Origin: Nitrospirota bacterium
GTDB lineage: Bacteria > UBA2233
Reading direction: 5' to 3'
Assembly: GCA_011620345.1 (NCBI GenBank)
Contig: WOZJ01000059.1
Span: forward strand, 1 to 6,825
DNA length: 6,825 nt
The notes below the pieces were generated by a model. That model saw only the letters and a list, made by a program, of their open reading frames with translations, was not told the DNA's origin and did no database searches. Below, in pieces: positions 1-6,604 of the stretch. Both the position numbers and the translations under genes were made by a program. Within the stretch, counting starts at the first letter, position 1. The number at the start of each line of letters is the position of its first letter.

Positions 1-42
1 CATCCGGACGAACTATCGTCAAAAGGCCCATCGCCCCGGGAG

Positions 43-408
43 TCACGAGGGGGTCGTTTTGCAAAGCGAGCGTGCTAGGGGGGCTGAACGTGTCCGTTTT
101 CTGGTCAAGTAGGCGCCCAGCACCATTTCGACCTGGGCGTTGCGAAAGCGAAAATCCGGCATGAAAGTAACAGGAGTCTCCAGGCTTTCATGGAGCGCTT
201 GAAACGCTTGGTGCGCGATCTTTTTGTTACGGGTGCGCTCGTTCCCCCCATGGCACTTCGTGCAGGCTAAATCGTGGCTTGAAGAGGTGGGTTCAATGCC
301 CTTATGGCAGGAAAGGCAGCCTTGCTTTTGGATAGAGCCAACACCAAAGGCAAGCCCAAGCACAAGGGCAATGCCCCCTAAAACGGTCAGCCGATGCCAG
401 CCTGCCAT
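43..408 (-). pseudogene. Chimeric or frameshifted membrane-anchored c-type cytochrome remnant
   Basis: The 121-residue frame begins with a hydrophobic helix (about residues 7-25), as in a signal anchor. Two heme c motifs follow, CLSCH (31-35) and CTKCH (49-53), in the style of multiheme cytochromes whose N-terminus reads GCLSCHKGIEP, then CHGG and an AH dipeptide. After about residue 70 this resemblance stops. The next part, with MPDFRF and GAYL (about 84-101), instead looks like the end of a class I cytochrome domain carrying the distal Met ligand. Only about 30 residues separate the second heme motif from that Met, fewer than such a domain usually has, which suggests an internal deletion. 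The last 20 residues are basic and unrelated; another frame stays open from about 109 to the window edge. No SD precedes the ATG at 408. A functional small diheme cytochrome is possible but less likely. Confidence 0.6.
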
Positions 409-452
409 AAGCGACTGAGAAGGGGGGCTGAAAGCCCTTGGAGTCCTAAACC

Positions 453-908
453 TTGATCGTTACCTCGTTACCCTGCGCCGATAACCTCGACGACCTCGTG
501 GCTAGCGGGTTCGTCGTGCCTATCTTTCGGGTTTACGACATTCCCGATGTTATACACTACAGCCCGTCCAACGAAAACCTTACGCCGCCCGAGACCCACT
601 ACCGGCCCGTAAAAGAAGAAGAAATGGGAGAGTTCCCGAACGTAACCGTGAGGTTTTTGCCAAGGCCTTGCATGCAGTGCGAGAACTCTCCCTGTACGAA
701 GGTCTGTCCCGTCAAGGCCACCTACCATAGGCCAGACGGGATCATCGCCATGGACTACGAAAAATGCATCGGCTGCAAGTACTGCACCTATTTCCTAGGC
801 CTTTGCTATCACTTCCTGGCTAGCTCGGCTCCTCCCGGCCCTGTCTATGACGCGGACCTGGTAGGTATGGGCGGTTTCCTTGGCAAGCGCGTCCGTCACG
901 AAGAATGA
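453..908 (+). pseudogene. Truncated 4Fe-4S subunit of a DmsB/NrfC/PhsB-type oxidoreductase
   Basis: This is a fragment of the electron-transfer subunit of a membrane-associated molybdoenzyme or related respiratory complex. Residues about 19-111 look genuine: a linker with VYDIPD and HYRPVKEEE, a first full cluster motif with C73, C76, C81 and C85 followed by P86, then the second motif CIGCKYC (C105, C108, C111). Intact members continue with three residues, a fourth Cys and Pro; here the sequence turns into unrelated TYFLGL and runs antisense through the end of the reductase gene on the other strand. Homology therefore ends at about 785-788. The N-terminal cluster motif expected in a 180-250 residue family member is also absent. 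A TTG at 453 with GGAG at 440-443 could start translation, but the product would lack complete clusters. Both ends appear lost through rearrangement. The exact subfamily cannot be told. Confidence 0.7.
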
Positions 909-2294
909 TTCCAGGCTGGTTTGAGGGACAGCCTGAACCCGCTTGAAAGGCTTGCCGTCTTTTAGGATCTCGTAGAAAGCGAGCGGCTCGTCACCGGCGT
1001 ATGCGGTATTCCAAAGAATGCGTACATCCAGGTCTTTCTTGCCGTAGGGCATGTCCAGCTCGACCCTTGCGTTCTTAGGCGCGCTAAGCCCTTCGTAGGG
1101 CCTTTGGAAGTAGTTCGTCGCATTGCCCAGCGCATCTTTGGCCCGGCCCTCGATTGAGCGCAGTTCGGCTTCGGAGAGCGGACCTTTGAGTTGCGCGGCC
1201 TGGATGTTGGCCAGCAGTTGCCGCTCGTTGCCGATCCCCATGATCGCCGTATCCACGCCGGGGATGCTCAAGGAATACCGAACGGCGAGCTTCGAGGGAA
1301 AGGCGTCAGATCCGATTGTGTGGACGACGTCCGAGGGCGCGCTGGAAAATCTTGGAGTCTTGCCGTAAAACGCCCCGTCCGCAAACACCTTCATAGCGAT
1401 GACTCCCATCCCCTTGGCCTTGGCAAGCGGAATGGCGTTGTACTGGTGGTTAAAGTAGAGCCTGTCGTTTGCGTTGATCGCGACAAGGAGCGTATCGAGA
1501 ATCCCTCGGGAATCCTTTTGAATGGCGTACATATGGGCGGGCGAATTCCAGTGCCCCGTAATGCCTATATGCCCGATTAATCGCTCGTTGCCAGGGTTGA
1601 ACCCCGTGCGGTTCGTCCCGTCGCGCAGGTCTAAAAGCCCTGCGAGCGCGCCAACAGGCCCTGCCTTGGGGTCTGGGTTCTCCAAGCCGGCATAGATCGC
1701 ATCGACATGCTCAAAGCTCTGGATGTTATGGATCTGGACAAGGTCCAGGTAGGCACCTTTAGGGTAATCGCCCCTGCCATCCCCGAAGATCAAAGAGAGC
1801 GAACGCTTGACATCGTCTATGGCGCCCCTGACGCCTTCTCCGTTCGAGCGCGAGCCCGGGCCCAAATCGCCTTCGAACGGCGCCGTATAGCGCATCATCG
1901 TCTTACTTGCCAAAAAGATCTTGCGTCTCAGGGGTTCGTTGTAGACTGGCTCACCGGGGATCAGATCGAGCTTTTGAAAGGCCTTGCCGAAGTTTGCCTG
2001 GCTTGGACCGTAGACGTTCGAGGTGTCGAGGTAGGTCGTACCGAGCATGATCGCCTTCGCGATGAGCGCCACGGGGTCGATCCCCTCGGGCGTCCACTGG
2101 AGTGAGGCTTGGCCGCCCAAACCAAATGTCGTAACGGCTCGGTTCGTTTTTCCCAGCGTTCGGGTAACTAGCGCCCTTGGCCCCTCTGTCGCCGAGGCAA
2201 TTCCCCCGAAGAGGTCCCATGGCCTAGCGACCAGGACCGTTCCCAGTCCCAAGCCGTATCCAAAAAACTTCCTCCTTGGCATTCCCTTGTCCAT
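795..2294 (-). CDS. Tat-exported aldo/keto reductase with C-terminal fibronectin-III-like domain
   Basis: This is a 499-residue member of the aldo/keto reductase superfamily (NAD(P)H-dependent carbonyl reduction on a TIM barrel). The N-terminus carries a twin-arginine signal: RRKFF at 7-11, a Gly-rich hydrophobic stretch, and an Ala-Ser-Ala cleavage site near 33-35. This predicts export folded, with cofactor bound. The barrel spans about 42-390, with the catalytic tetrad visible as D90 and Y95 (LDTSNVYG), K131 (ASKTM) and H189 (VQIHN). Late barrel motifs such as [12 protein letters not shown] (344-355) are also present. Residues about 405-499 form a beta-rich tail ending in [14 protein letters not shown], typical of a fibronectin type III fold, so the protein is longer than the usual 300-400 residues. 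The ATG at 2294 is supported by AGGAG six bases upstream, which overlaps the phosphatase stop codon. The substrate is unknown. The gene looks intact and is last in the operon. Confidence 0.88.
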   Translation of the reverse strand: MDKGMPRRKFFGYGLGLGTVLVARPWDLFGGIASATEGPRALVTRTLGKTNRAVTTFGLGGQASLQWTPEGIDPVALIAKAIMLGTTYLDTSNVYGPSQANFGKAFQKLDLIPGEPVYNEPLRRKIFLASKTMMRYTAPFEGDLGPGSRSNGEGVRGAIDDVKRSLSLIFGDGRGDYPKGAYLDLVQIHNIQSFEHVDAIYAGLENPDPKAGPVGALAGLLDLRDGTNRTGFNPGNERLIGHIGITGHWNSPAHMYAIQKDSRGILDTLLVAINANDRLYFNHQYNAIPLAKAKGMGVIAMKVFADGAFYGKTPRFSSAPSDVVHTIGSDAFPSKLAVRYSLSIPGVDTAIMGIGNERQLLANIQAAQLKGPLSEAELRSIEGRAKDALGNATNYFQRPYEGLSAPKNARVELDMPYGKKDLDVRILWNTAYAGDEPLAFYEILKDGKPFKRVQAVPQTSLESFFVTDALAKETAHTYQVRVIDRAGRSRASQEVIAKA

Positions 2295-2300
2295 GGTGCT

Positions 2301-2305
2301 CTCCT
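2301..2305 (-). promoter_or_regulatory. Ribosome binding site of the aldo/keto reductase gene
   Basis: AGGAG lies six bases before the ATG at 2294 and overlaps the TAG stop (2304-2306) of the phosphatase gene. It fixes the start at 2294 rather than at the second Met (2282), and suggests translational coupling of the two genes. Confidence 0.75.
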
Positions 2306-3152
2306 ATGGAGTTGGATCGTAGGCTTCAAAAGCGACGACGACGAGCGTGATGTTGTCGTGTCCCCCCCGGGTGTTGGCCATGTTTACAAGCTCCGTGGCG
2401 ATAAGGGGAGCAACCCTGAGCCTGTTGGCCACGTCGGCAACCTCGCCCGGAGGAACGAGATCGCTAAGGCCGTCCGAACAAAGGACCAGGCAGCCCTCTC
2501 TAGGGATCTCGAACACGCCCGTTTCGGGCTCGATCGTATCGGGGGGCGAGATGCCGAGCGCCTGGAGAAGCACGCCCGTCGCCGGGTCTTCCTGCTCGTG
2601 GGCTAGCTTTGTAGCCCCTGTTTCGTCTACCCAAAGCATGGCAGAATCTCCGACGTTCAAAAAAACGACCGCATCGCCAACGACAAGCGCCAACACGAGC
2701 GTCGTCCCCATCATCCAAGCAGGCCTTCTGCGCCCCAAAGCAAGGTTTTCTTTGTAAATCTTGTAGGCAAGCCCAAAGCAAATCCTTCGGATGCGGTTAC
2801 CCACGCAGGCTGGAAGGCCCGACTCTGGGCCTTTGAATACATCGAGGGGCTTAAGGAGGGCATCGAGCAAGTGACGCTGAAGCTTGTCCGCTACCAAAGG
2901 CCGGCTTGGTTCAGTGTCACCGAGCAGCGGGAACACCTCGGAAACCGGAAGGCCCTCTAGGTACTCCTGCCCCAGAATGGCGGCGCGCTCACCCTCTGGG
3001 TGCCCCCCAAGCCCGTCTAGCACGGCGTAGAGCCCAAGCGGCAGGATACGGCTACCGTCGTCGAGCGTTCGAATGACGTATCGGTCCTCATTTTTAGCCC
3101 TGCGCTTGCCTTGGTCTGTCAAGCAGCTCGTCTGGATGCGAAACCGTTTCAT
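2304..3152 (-). CDS. PP2C-family serine/threonine protein phosphatase
   Basis: This is a 282-residue PPM/PP2C metal-dependent phosphatase catalytic domain, about the usual length for stand-alone bacterial PrpC/Stp-type enzymes. It has no membrane segment or added sensor domain, so it should be cytosolic. The Mg/Mn-binding and catalytic motifs are all visible: RAKNEDR (18-24), DGLGGH (46-51), MGTT (148-151), VGDS (167-170), CSDGLSD (225-231) and GGHDNIT (263-269). One oddity is Ala171 where the common GDSR motif has Arg. The family removes phosphate from Ser/Thr, usually against Hanks-type kinases; no kinase gene lies in the window, so the target is unknown. The ATG overlaps the TGA of the BioB-like gene in an ATGA arrangement (3149-3152), and the local SD is weak. 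Translation therefore probably depends on the upstream gene. The reductase gene follows after 9 bases. Confidence 0.92.
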   Translation of the reverse strand: MKRFRIQTSCLTDQGKRRAKNEDRYVIRTLDDGSRILPLGLYAVLDGLGGHPEGERAAILGQEYLEGLPVSEVFPLLGDTEPSRPLVADKLQRHLLDALLKPLDVFKGPESGLPACVGNRIRRICFGLAYKIYKENLALGRRRPAWMMGTTLVLALVVGDAVVFLNVGDSAMLWVDETGATKLAHEQEDPATGVLLQALGISPPDTIEPETGVFEIPREGCLVLCSDGLSDLVPPGEVADVANRLRVAPLIATELVNMANTRGGHDNITLVVVAFEAYDPTP

Positions 3153-4144
3153 GCCTGGAGTGGGTCAAGCCCGAGCGCCCGAACCATCCGAAGCGTCCTT
3201 GAGCCCTCTTGCCCCTTTGCCGTAAGGTAATCACCCAAGAAGGCCGAATCGGCAACTAGAAACCCAAGAGGTTCGAGCACGCCTAAGTGCAGATCCCTTC
3301 CCGCCGCCAAACGAACCTCGGTAGCAGGCAAAAGAAGGCGGAGAACGCAGAGCACGCGAAGGCATTGTTCTGGCTTAAGAGACGGCGCACCCTCCAGCGG
3401 CGTTCCCGGGATGGGGATCAAAAAGTTCACGGGGATCGCGTCCGGCTTGAGTTCTGCAAGGTCTTGTAGCAACCCCGCGAGCTCTTTTAGGCTCTCGCCT
3501 AGCCCCACGATGAACCCGCAGCACAGCTCGAGCCCTCTTTCCTTGACGCGCCTTGCCATTTGGAGCCTGTCTTCGTAGGTATGGCTCGAGCAGATCCTTG
3601 GGTAGACCTCTCTTGGGGCGTTGAGGTTGTGGTTGATGCGGTCGAGCCCGCAGGCCTTTAAAAAATCGAGCGCGGCATCGTCTAGGAAGCCCGAGGAAAA
3701 GCAGGTCTTGAGGTCGAGATCGCGCGCCATGAAAGAAACGGCCTCCCCAATCGCTCGCAAATCAGCCTCTATGGCACCCCGCCTGGCGATCGCCATGCAA
3801 AAACGGTAAGCTCCGCTTGCCTGCGCCTCTTTGGCGCTAGCGATGAGCTCGCTTGCCTTGAGCGGCGCCGAGGGCATAACGACCGTAGGAAACTTGGAAG
3901 ACTGGCCGCAGTAGGAGCAATCCTCGCTGCAACCGCCCTTCTTGGCGTTTTCTAAGACATGGAGCTTGAAGCTGTTCCCAAAATGCGCCCTCCTTAACCG
4001 GATAGCCTCTTTGAGGATGGGCTTGAGCGGCGTTTTTGGGTCCAGGAGGGCTTCGATAAAGCTGGTGCCGAGGGCCGGAATCGAACCGGCACGGAGGAAC
4101 CCTCCGAGGGATTTTAAGTCCCTTGCGTCTACCTGTTCCGCCAC
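3149..4144 (-). CDS. bioB: Biotin-synthase-like radical SAM protein; reading frame starts inside tRNA-Leu
   Basis: From about residue 40 on, the product resembles biotin synthase, which inserts sulfur into dethiobiotin using a SAM-bound [4Fe-4S] cluster and a sacrificial [2Fe-2S] cluster. The radical SAM motif is C72, C76, C79 (GCSEDCSYCGQS). Candidate [2Fe-2S] ligands are C116 (RFCMA), C148 (TCFSSG), C208 (LCCGFIVG) and R278 (RLAAGR). Also present are the NHNL motif at 171-174 and HTYEDRL at 188-194. N175 replaces the Asp found after NHNL in E. coli BioB (Asp155), and VADS replaces the usual GANS near the C-terminus. Residues 1-27 are a translation of tRNA-Leu; the real protein may be about 300 residues. 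The GTG at 4144 is the only ATG/GTG/TTG in frame before the core domain and has AGGAGG 8 bases upstream. Otherwise a CTG or ATC start after the tRNA would be needed. No other biotin genes are nearby, so the exact reaction is tentative. Confidence 0.82.
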   Translation of the reverse strand: MAEQVDARDLKSLGGFLRAGSIPALGTSFIEALLDPKTPLKPILKEAIRLRRAHFGNSFKLHVLENAKKGGCSEDCSYCGQSSKFPTVVMPSAPLKASELIASAKEAQASGAYRFCMAIARRGAIEADLRAIGEAVSFMARDLDLKTCFSSGFLDDAALDFLKACGLDRINHNLNAPREVYPRICSSHTYEDRLQMARRVKERGLELCCGFIVGLGESLKELAGLLQDLAELKPDAIPVNFLIPIPGTPLEGAPSLKPEQCLRVLCVLRLLLPATEVRLAAGRDLHLGVLEPLGFLVADSAFLGDYLTAKGQEGSRTLRMVRALGLDPLQA

Positions 4145-4150
4145 CCCGGC
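4063..4150 (-). tRNA. tRNA-Leu (anticodon UAA)
   Basis: This is a class II tRNA of 88 bases including encoded CCA (4063-4065). The acceptor stem pairs GCCGGGG with CCTCGGC, with one G-U pair, followed by discriminator A at 4066. The anticodon stem is AGGGA/TCCCT around the loop CTTAAAA, giving anticodon TAA at 4114-4116. A long variable arm, CGGAGG-GTT-CCTCCG, and a T arm, GCCGG-TTCGATT-CCGGC, mark it as leucine type. It lies 19 bases after the nfnB stop and has no promoter of its own that I can see, so it is probably cut out of the nfn operon transcript. It shares sequence with the 5' end of the BioB-like reading frame. Confidence 0.96.
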
Positions 4151-4152
4151 AA

Positions 4153-4158
4153 CCTCCT
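4153..4158 (-). promoter_or_regulatory. Perfect Shine-Dalgarno immediately before tRNA-Leu
   Basis: AGGAGG (followed by T) lies two bases outside the 5' end of tRNA-Leu and 8 bases before the GTG at 4144 inside that tRNA. The spacing is the same as for nfnA and nfnB in this window. It is the only good SD in phase with the BioB-like frame, and it would be separated from that frame once RNase P makes the tRNA 5' end. Whether ribosomes use it is inference. Confidence 0.6.
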
Positions 4159-4169
4159 GTTTTGTTTGT

Positions 4170-5612
4170 CTACACGGCGGCGTATTGGAGCCTGAGCCCC
4201 TTTTTGGCCACGAGATAGTCGTGAATCCCCTTGGCTGCGACCTTTGCCTGCCCCATTGCAGAAATAACGGTCGAACCTCCCGTGATGACGTCCCCCGCCG
4301 CGAACAACCCGGGGATAGAACTCATGCCCGTTTCGGTGTTCACGACGACGATGCCGCTTTTGGTCAGTTCGAGCCCGGGCGTCGAGCGGGTAACCAAGGG
4401 GTTGATATCGCAGCCGAGCGCTATGATCGCCGTATCACACTCTATGGTCCAGTTGGAACCCTCGATCGGGATGGGCCGGCGCCTACCCGAGCTATCCGGC
4501 TCCCCCAATGCCATTTCCATGACCTCGATCGCCTTGAGCTTGTAATGGCTATCCCCGATGAATCGAACAGGGCTTGTCAAAAAGCACGTCTTGACGCCCT
4601 CTTCTTCGGCGTGATGGAGCTCTTCTACCCTGCAGGGCGCCTCGGCCCGTGAGCGCCTGTATACGAGCGTGACCGCCTCGGGCTGAAGCCGGATAGAAGT
4701 TCTGGCCCCGTCCATGGCCGCGTCGCCAGCGCCGATGACGACGATGTTCTTTCCGTACTCGATCGGCGTTGCATAGGCCGGGAACAAATCCGCTCGCATG
4801 AGGTTGAGCCTCGTGAGCCATTCATTGGCCGAGTAGACGCCCACAAGGTTCTCGCCCGGGATTCCGAGCATTTTTGGAAGCCCCGCACCCGTTCCTAGCA
4901 AGATGGAATCGTAGCCCATCTTAAAGATATCTTCGATACTCAGGGCCTTGCCGATAACGGCGTCTTTAAATATCTCCACGCCAAGGTATTCGAGCGCCTT
5001 CAGCTCGGACTCGATGACGTCCGAGGGGAGGCGAAACCGCGGGATGCCATAGTAGAGAACACCGCCAGGCTTGTGCATCGCTTCAAAAAGCGTCACCCGA
5101 TGGCCCAAGCGGGCAAGCTCGAAGGCACCCGTGATGCCGGCCGGGCCGGACCCCACGATTGCCACGCTGCAACCGGTCGAAGCCCCCGGCTTGGGGAGCT
5201 CCACACGCCCGGAGAGCCTCTCGAAATCGGCCACGAACCGCTCGATCTTACCGATGCTTACGGGCTCGGTGCGCCTTCCGATCACGCAGCTCTGTTCGCA
5301 TTGCTTTTCTTGAGGGCAGACCCTTCCGCATATGGCGGGCAAGATGTTCTTTTCTTTCAAAACGTGGGCCGCCTCGAGAATCGCGCCTTCGCCCACCAAT
5401 TTGACAAACCTAGGGATGTCGATGCCGACAGGGCAGCCCGCAACACAGGAAGGCTTCGGGCATTCGATGCAACGGAGCGCCTCCTCCTTGGCCTCCTCGA
5501 GGCCAAACCCAAGGCACACCTCCTCGAAATTTCGGCTTCGAACCCCTGGCGATTGCTCTGGCGCCTTGTGGCGCGGAATCTTGATGCGATCTTTTATGCT
5601 TAGGCCTGACAT
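4170..5612 (-). CDS. nfnB: NfnB: large subunit of electron-bifurcating NADH-dependent ferredoxin:NADP+ oxidoreductase
   Basis: This 480-residue protein belongs to the GltD-like flavoprotein family, also annotated as glutamate synthase small chain or sulfide dehydrogenase alpha subunit (SudA). In Nfn it holds two [4Fe-4S] clusters and the bifurcating FAD, and exchanges electrons with ferredoxin and NADP(H). The N-terminal cluster region has C48, C51, C56, C60 (CIECPKPSCVAGC) and C95, C99, C105, C109. The FAD-binding motif VGSGPAG is at 153-159 and FE (176-177) ends that beta-alpha-beta unit. The NADPH site is IGAGDAAMD (293-301) with YRRSRAE (318-324), whose arginines suit the 2'-phosphate. 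GDVITGGSTVISAMGQ closes the FAD site. The ATG at 5612 overlaps the nfnA end by 13 bases and has AAAGGAG eight bases upstream. Pairing with nfnA argues against a true glutamate synthase subunit, since no gltB large subunit is present. Confidence 0.92.
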   Translation of the reverse strand: MSGLSIKDRIKIPRHKAPEQSPGVRSRNFEEVCLGFGLEEAKEEALRCIECPKPSCVAGCPVGIDIPRFVKLVGEGAILEAAHVLKEKNILPAICGRVCPQEKQCEQSCVIGRRTEPVSIGKIERFVADFERLSGRVELPKPGASTGCSVAIVGSGPAGITGAFELARLGHRVTLFEAMHKPGGVLYYGIPRFRLPSDVIESELKALEYLGVEIFKDAVIGKALSIEDIFKMGYDSILLGTGAGLPKMLGIPGENLVGVYSANEWLTRLNLMRADLFPAYATPIEYGKNIVVIGAGDAAMDGARTSIRLQPEAVTLVYRRSRAEAPCRVEELHHAEEEGVKTCFLTSPVRFIGDSHYKLKAIEVMEMALGEPDSSGRRRPIPIEGSNWTIECDTAIIALGCDINPLVTRSTPGLELTKSGIVVVNTETGMSSIPGLFAAGDVITGGSTVISAMGQAKVAAKGIHDYLVAKKGLRLQYAAV

Positions 5613-6445
5613 GGGCTCTGCTCCTTTTGTTTGAGGTACTCCTCCAGCGCCATACGCTCTTTTCCGGCGTACATCCGCTGCCTGGCAACAAGCTCGTCGT
5701 AGTCTACGTCATGGCCGCTGAATTCCGGCCCGTGGATGCATGAAAACTTCGTCTCCCCGCCCACCGTGACCCGGCAGGCCCCACACATGCCCGTACCGTC
5801 CACCATCAGCGTGTTGAGGCTGACCATCGTCGGGATTCCGATAGGTTTTGTCATGTCAGAAACGGCCCGCATCATCGGAACCGGCCCGACGGCGACGACG
5901 TAATGCACCGGCTCATCCTCGAGAATGCCCTTCAGCGCGTCCGTTACGAGCCCTTGCATGCCGGCGCTGCCGTCGTTGGTCGTAATAAGCAATCTATCAA
6001 GAGCCGCTTCAAGCCTGTCCGCGAAGATGAGCAACTCTTTCGTTCTGGCCCCGACGATGCCGTAAACCTTGTTGCCTAGCTCTTTGAGCTTCCTTCCCAT
6101 CGGGAGGATCGCCCCGGACCCATAGCCTCCGCCGATCAGAACGCACGTTCCAAACTTTTCGGCGTGGGTTGGAACCCCCAAGGGCCCTACGACGTCCAAA
6201 AAGCTATCCCCTGCTTGCAAGTCGTAGATCTCGTAGCTCGTCCTGCCGACGGCCTGTACAATCAGCTCGAGCGTGCCGGCCTCGCGGTCAAACCCGCAGA
6301 TGGACAGGGGAATCCGCTCGCCCTTTTCGTCCACCCGGACGATTACGAACTGGCCCGGCTGCACCTTTCGGGCAACCAACGGGGCCTCAATTTTAATATG
6401 GACCGTTTTTGGTGCAATCTCTTGGCGTGTAAAGATTTGGAACAC
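5600..6445 (-). CDS. nfnA: NfnA: small FAD/[2Fe-2S] subunit of NADH-dependent ferredoxin:NADP+ oxidoreductase
   Basis: This 281-residue ferredoxin-NADP reductase-like subunit (also called SudB) oxidises or reduces NAD(H) at its FAD and passes electrons through an unusual [2Fe-2S] cluster to NfnB. The FAD-binding domain covers about 1-98, with RIPLSI (44-49) and VGRTS (66-70). The pyridine-nucleotide domain follows, with IGGGYGSGAILP (104-115); Tyr108 stands where Val is common. VGPVPMMRAV is at 187-196. The C-terminal cluster motif is VDGTGMCGACR, with D216, C221 and C224, then C236 (FSCIHGPEF); the Asp plus three Cys set matches known Nfn. I chose the GTG at 6445. It has GAAGGAG eight bases upstream and gives the normal family length, whereas longer in-frame starts run into the promoter. 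The TAA lies inside the nfnB start region, so the two genes are translationally coupled. Confidence 0.92.
   Translation of the reverse strand: MFQIFTRQEIAPKTVHIKIEAPLVARKVQPGQFVIVRVDEKGERIPLSICGFDREAGTLELIVQAVGRTSYEIYDLQAGDSFLDVVGPLGVPTHAEKFGTCVLIGGGYGSGAILPMGRKLKELGNKVYGIVGARTKELLIFADRLEAALDRLLITTNDGSAGMQGLVTDALKGILEDEPVHYVVAVGPVPMMRAVSDMTKPIGIPTMVSLNTLMVDGTGMCGACRVTVGGETKFSCIHGPEFSGHDVDYDELVARQRMYAGKERMALEEYLKQKEQSPCQA
5621..5627 (-). promoter_or_regulatory. Ribosome binding site of nfnB
   Basis: AAAGGAG inside the end of nfnA, eight bases before the nfnB ATG at 5612. It supports that start and efficient coupled translation of the two subunits. Confidence 0.75.
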
Positions 6446-6453
6446 CGCATGGA

Positions 6454-6460
6454 CTCCTTC
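6454..6460 (-). promoter_or_regulatory. Ribosome binding site that decides the nfnA start
   Basis: GAAGGAG ends eight bases before the GTG at 6445. A nearby ATG (6448-6450) is out of frame and only three bases from the SD, so GTG is preferred. The in-frame TTG at 6574 would put the -10 box inside the coding sequence and is rejected. Confidence 0.8.
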
Positions 6461-6554
6461 TGGCGGGTTTGGTTCAAATGGGGTAGAATGAACTGCCCTA
6501 TTAAATAAAGAAACGATGGCATTGGCCTTTGCAATATTTTGAGATTTTGAGTTT

Positions 6555-6584
6555 ATTGTAGCAGGTCTGTCCAACCCTTGACAA
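6555..6584 (-). promoter_or_regulatory. Sigma70-type extended -10 promoter of the nfn operon
   Basis: On the minus strand, TTGTCA (6579-6584) and TACAAT (6555-6560) are separated by 18 bases, with TGC directly before the -10 box (extended -10). Transcription should begin near 6548, leaving a leader of about 100 bases before the nfnA GTG. The leader is AT-rich at its start, with a tandem CTCAAAAT, and I see no convincing riboswitch or attenuator in it. It is the best candidate promoter for the whole nfnA-to-reductase unit. Confidence 0.65.
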
Positions 6585-6604
6585 CGCGGTCGTTTTACTA
6601 TGGC

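Noticed and set aside
77-432. 12-base direct repeat AGGGGGGCTGAA at 77-88 and 421-432
   Set aside because: About one such match is expected by chance in a window this long; the copies are in unrelated contexts and show no target-site or att-like structure.
422-439. Small hairpin GGGCT-GAA-AGCCC between the two remnants
   Set aside because: Short stem with no U-tract on either side; not convincing as a terminator or operator.
3942-4652. 236-residue plus-strand frame
   Set aside because: It runs antisense to the BioB-like gene, tRNA-Leu and nfnB; its VPRAGIEPARRNP part is antisense tRNA. There is no independent support.
4170-5612. Calling this gene gltD, the small subunit of glutamate synthase
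   Set aside because: There is no large-subunit gene, and the adjacent overlapping gene is the FAD/[2Fe-2S] partner typical of Nfn/Sud enzymes.
6446-6548. Riboswitch or attenuator in the nfnA leader
   Set aside because: Only weak short stems such as GGC-CAAT-GCC are visible; no conserved riboswitch core, leader peptide or terminator.
6446-6574. 43-residue N-terminal extension of NfnA from a TTG at 6574
   Set aside because: It would translate the -10 box and the leader. The GTG at 6445 has a good SD and gives the usual family length.
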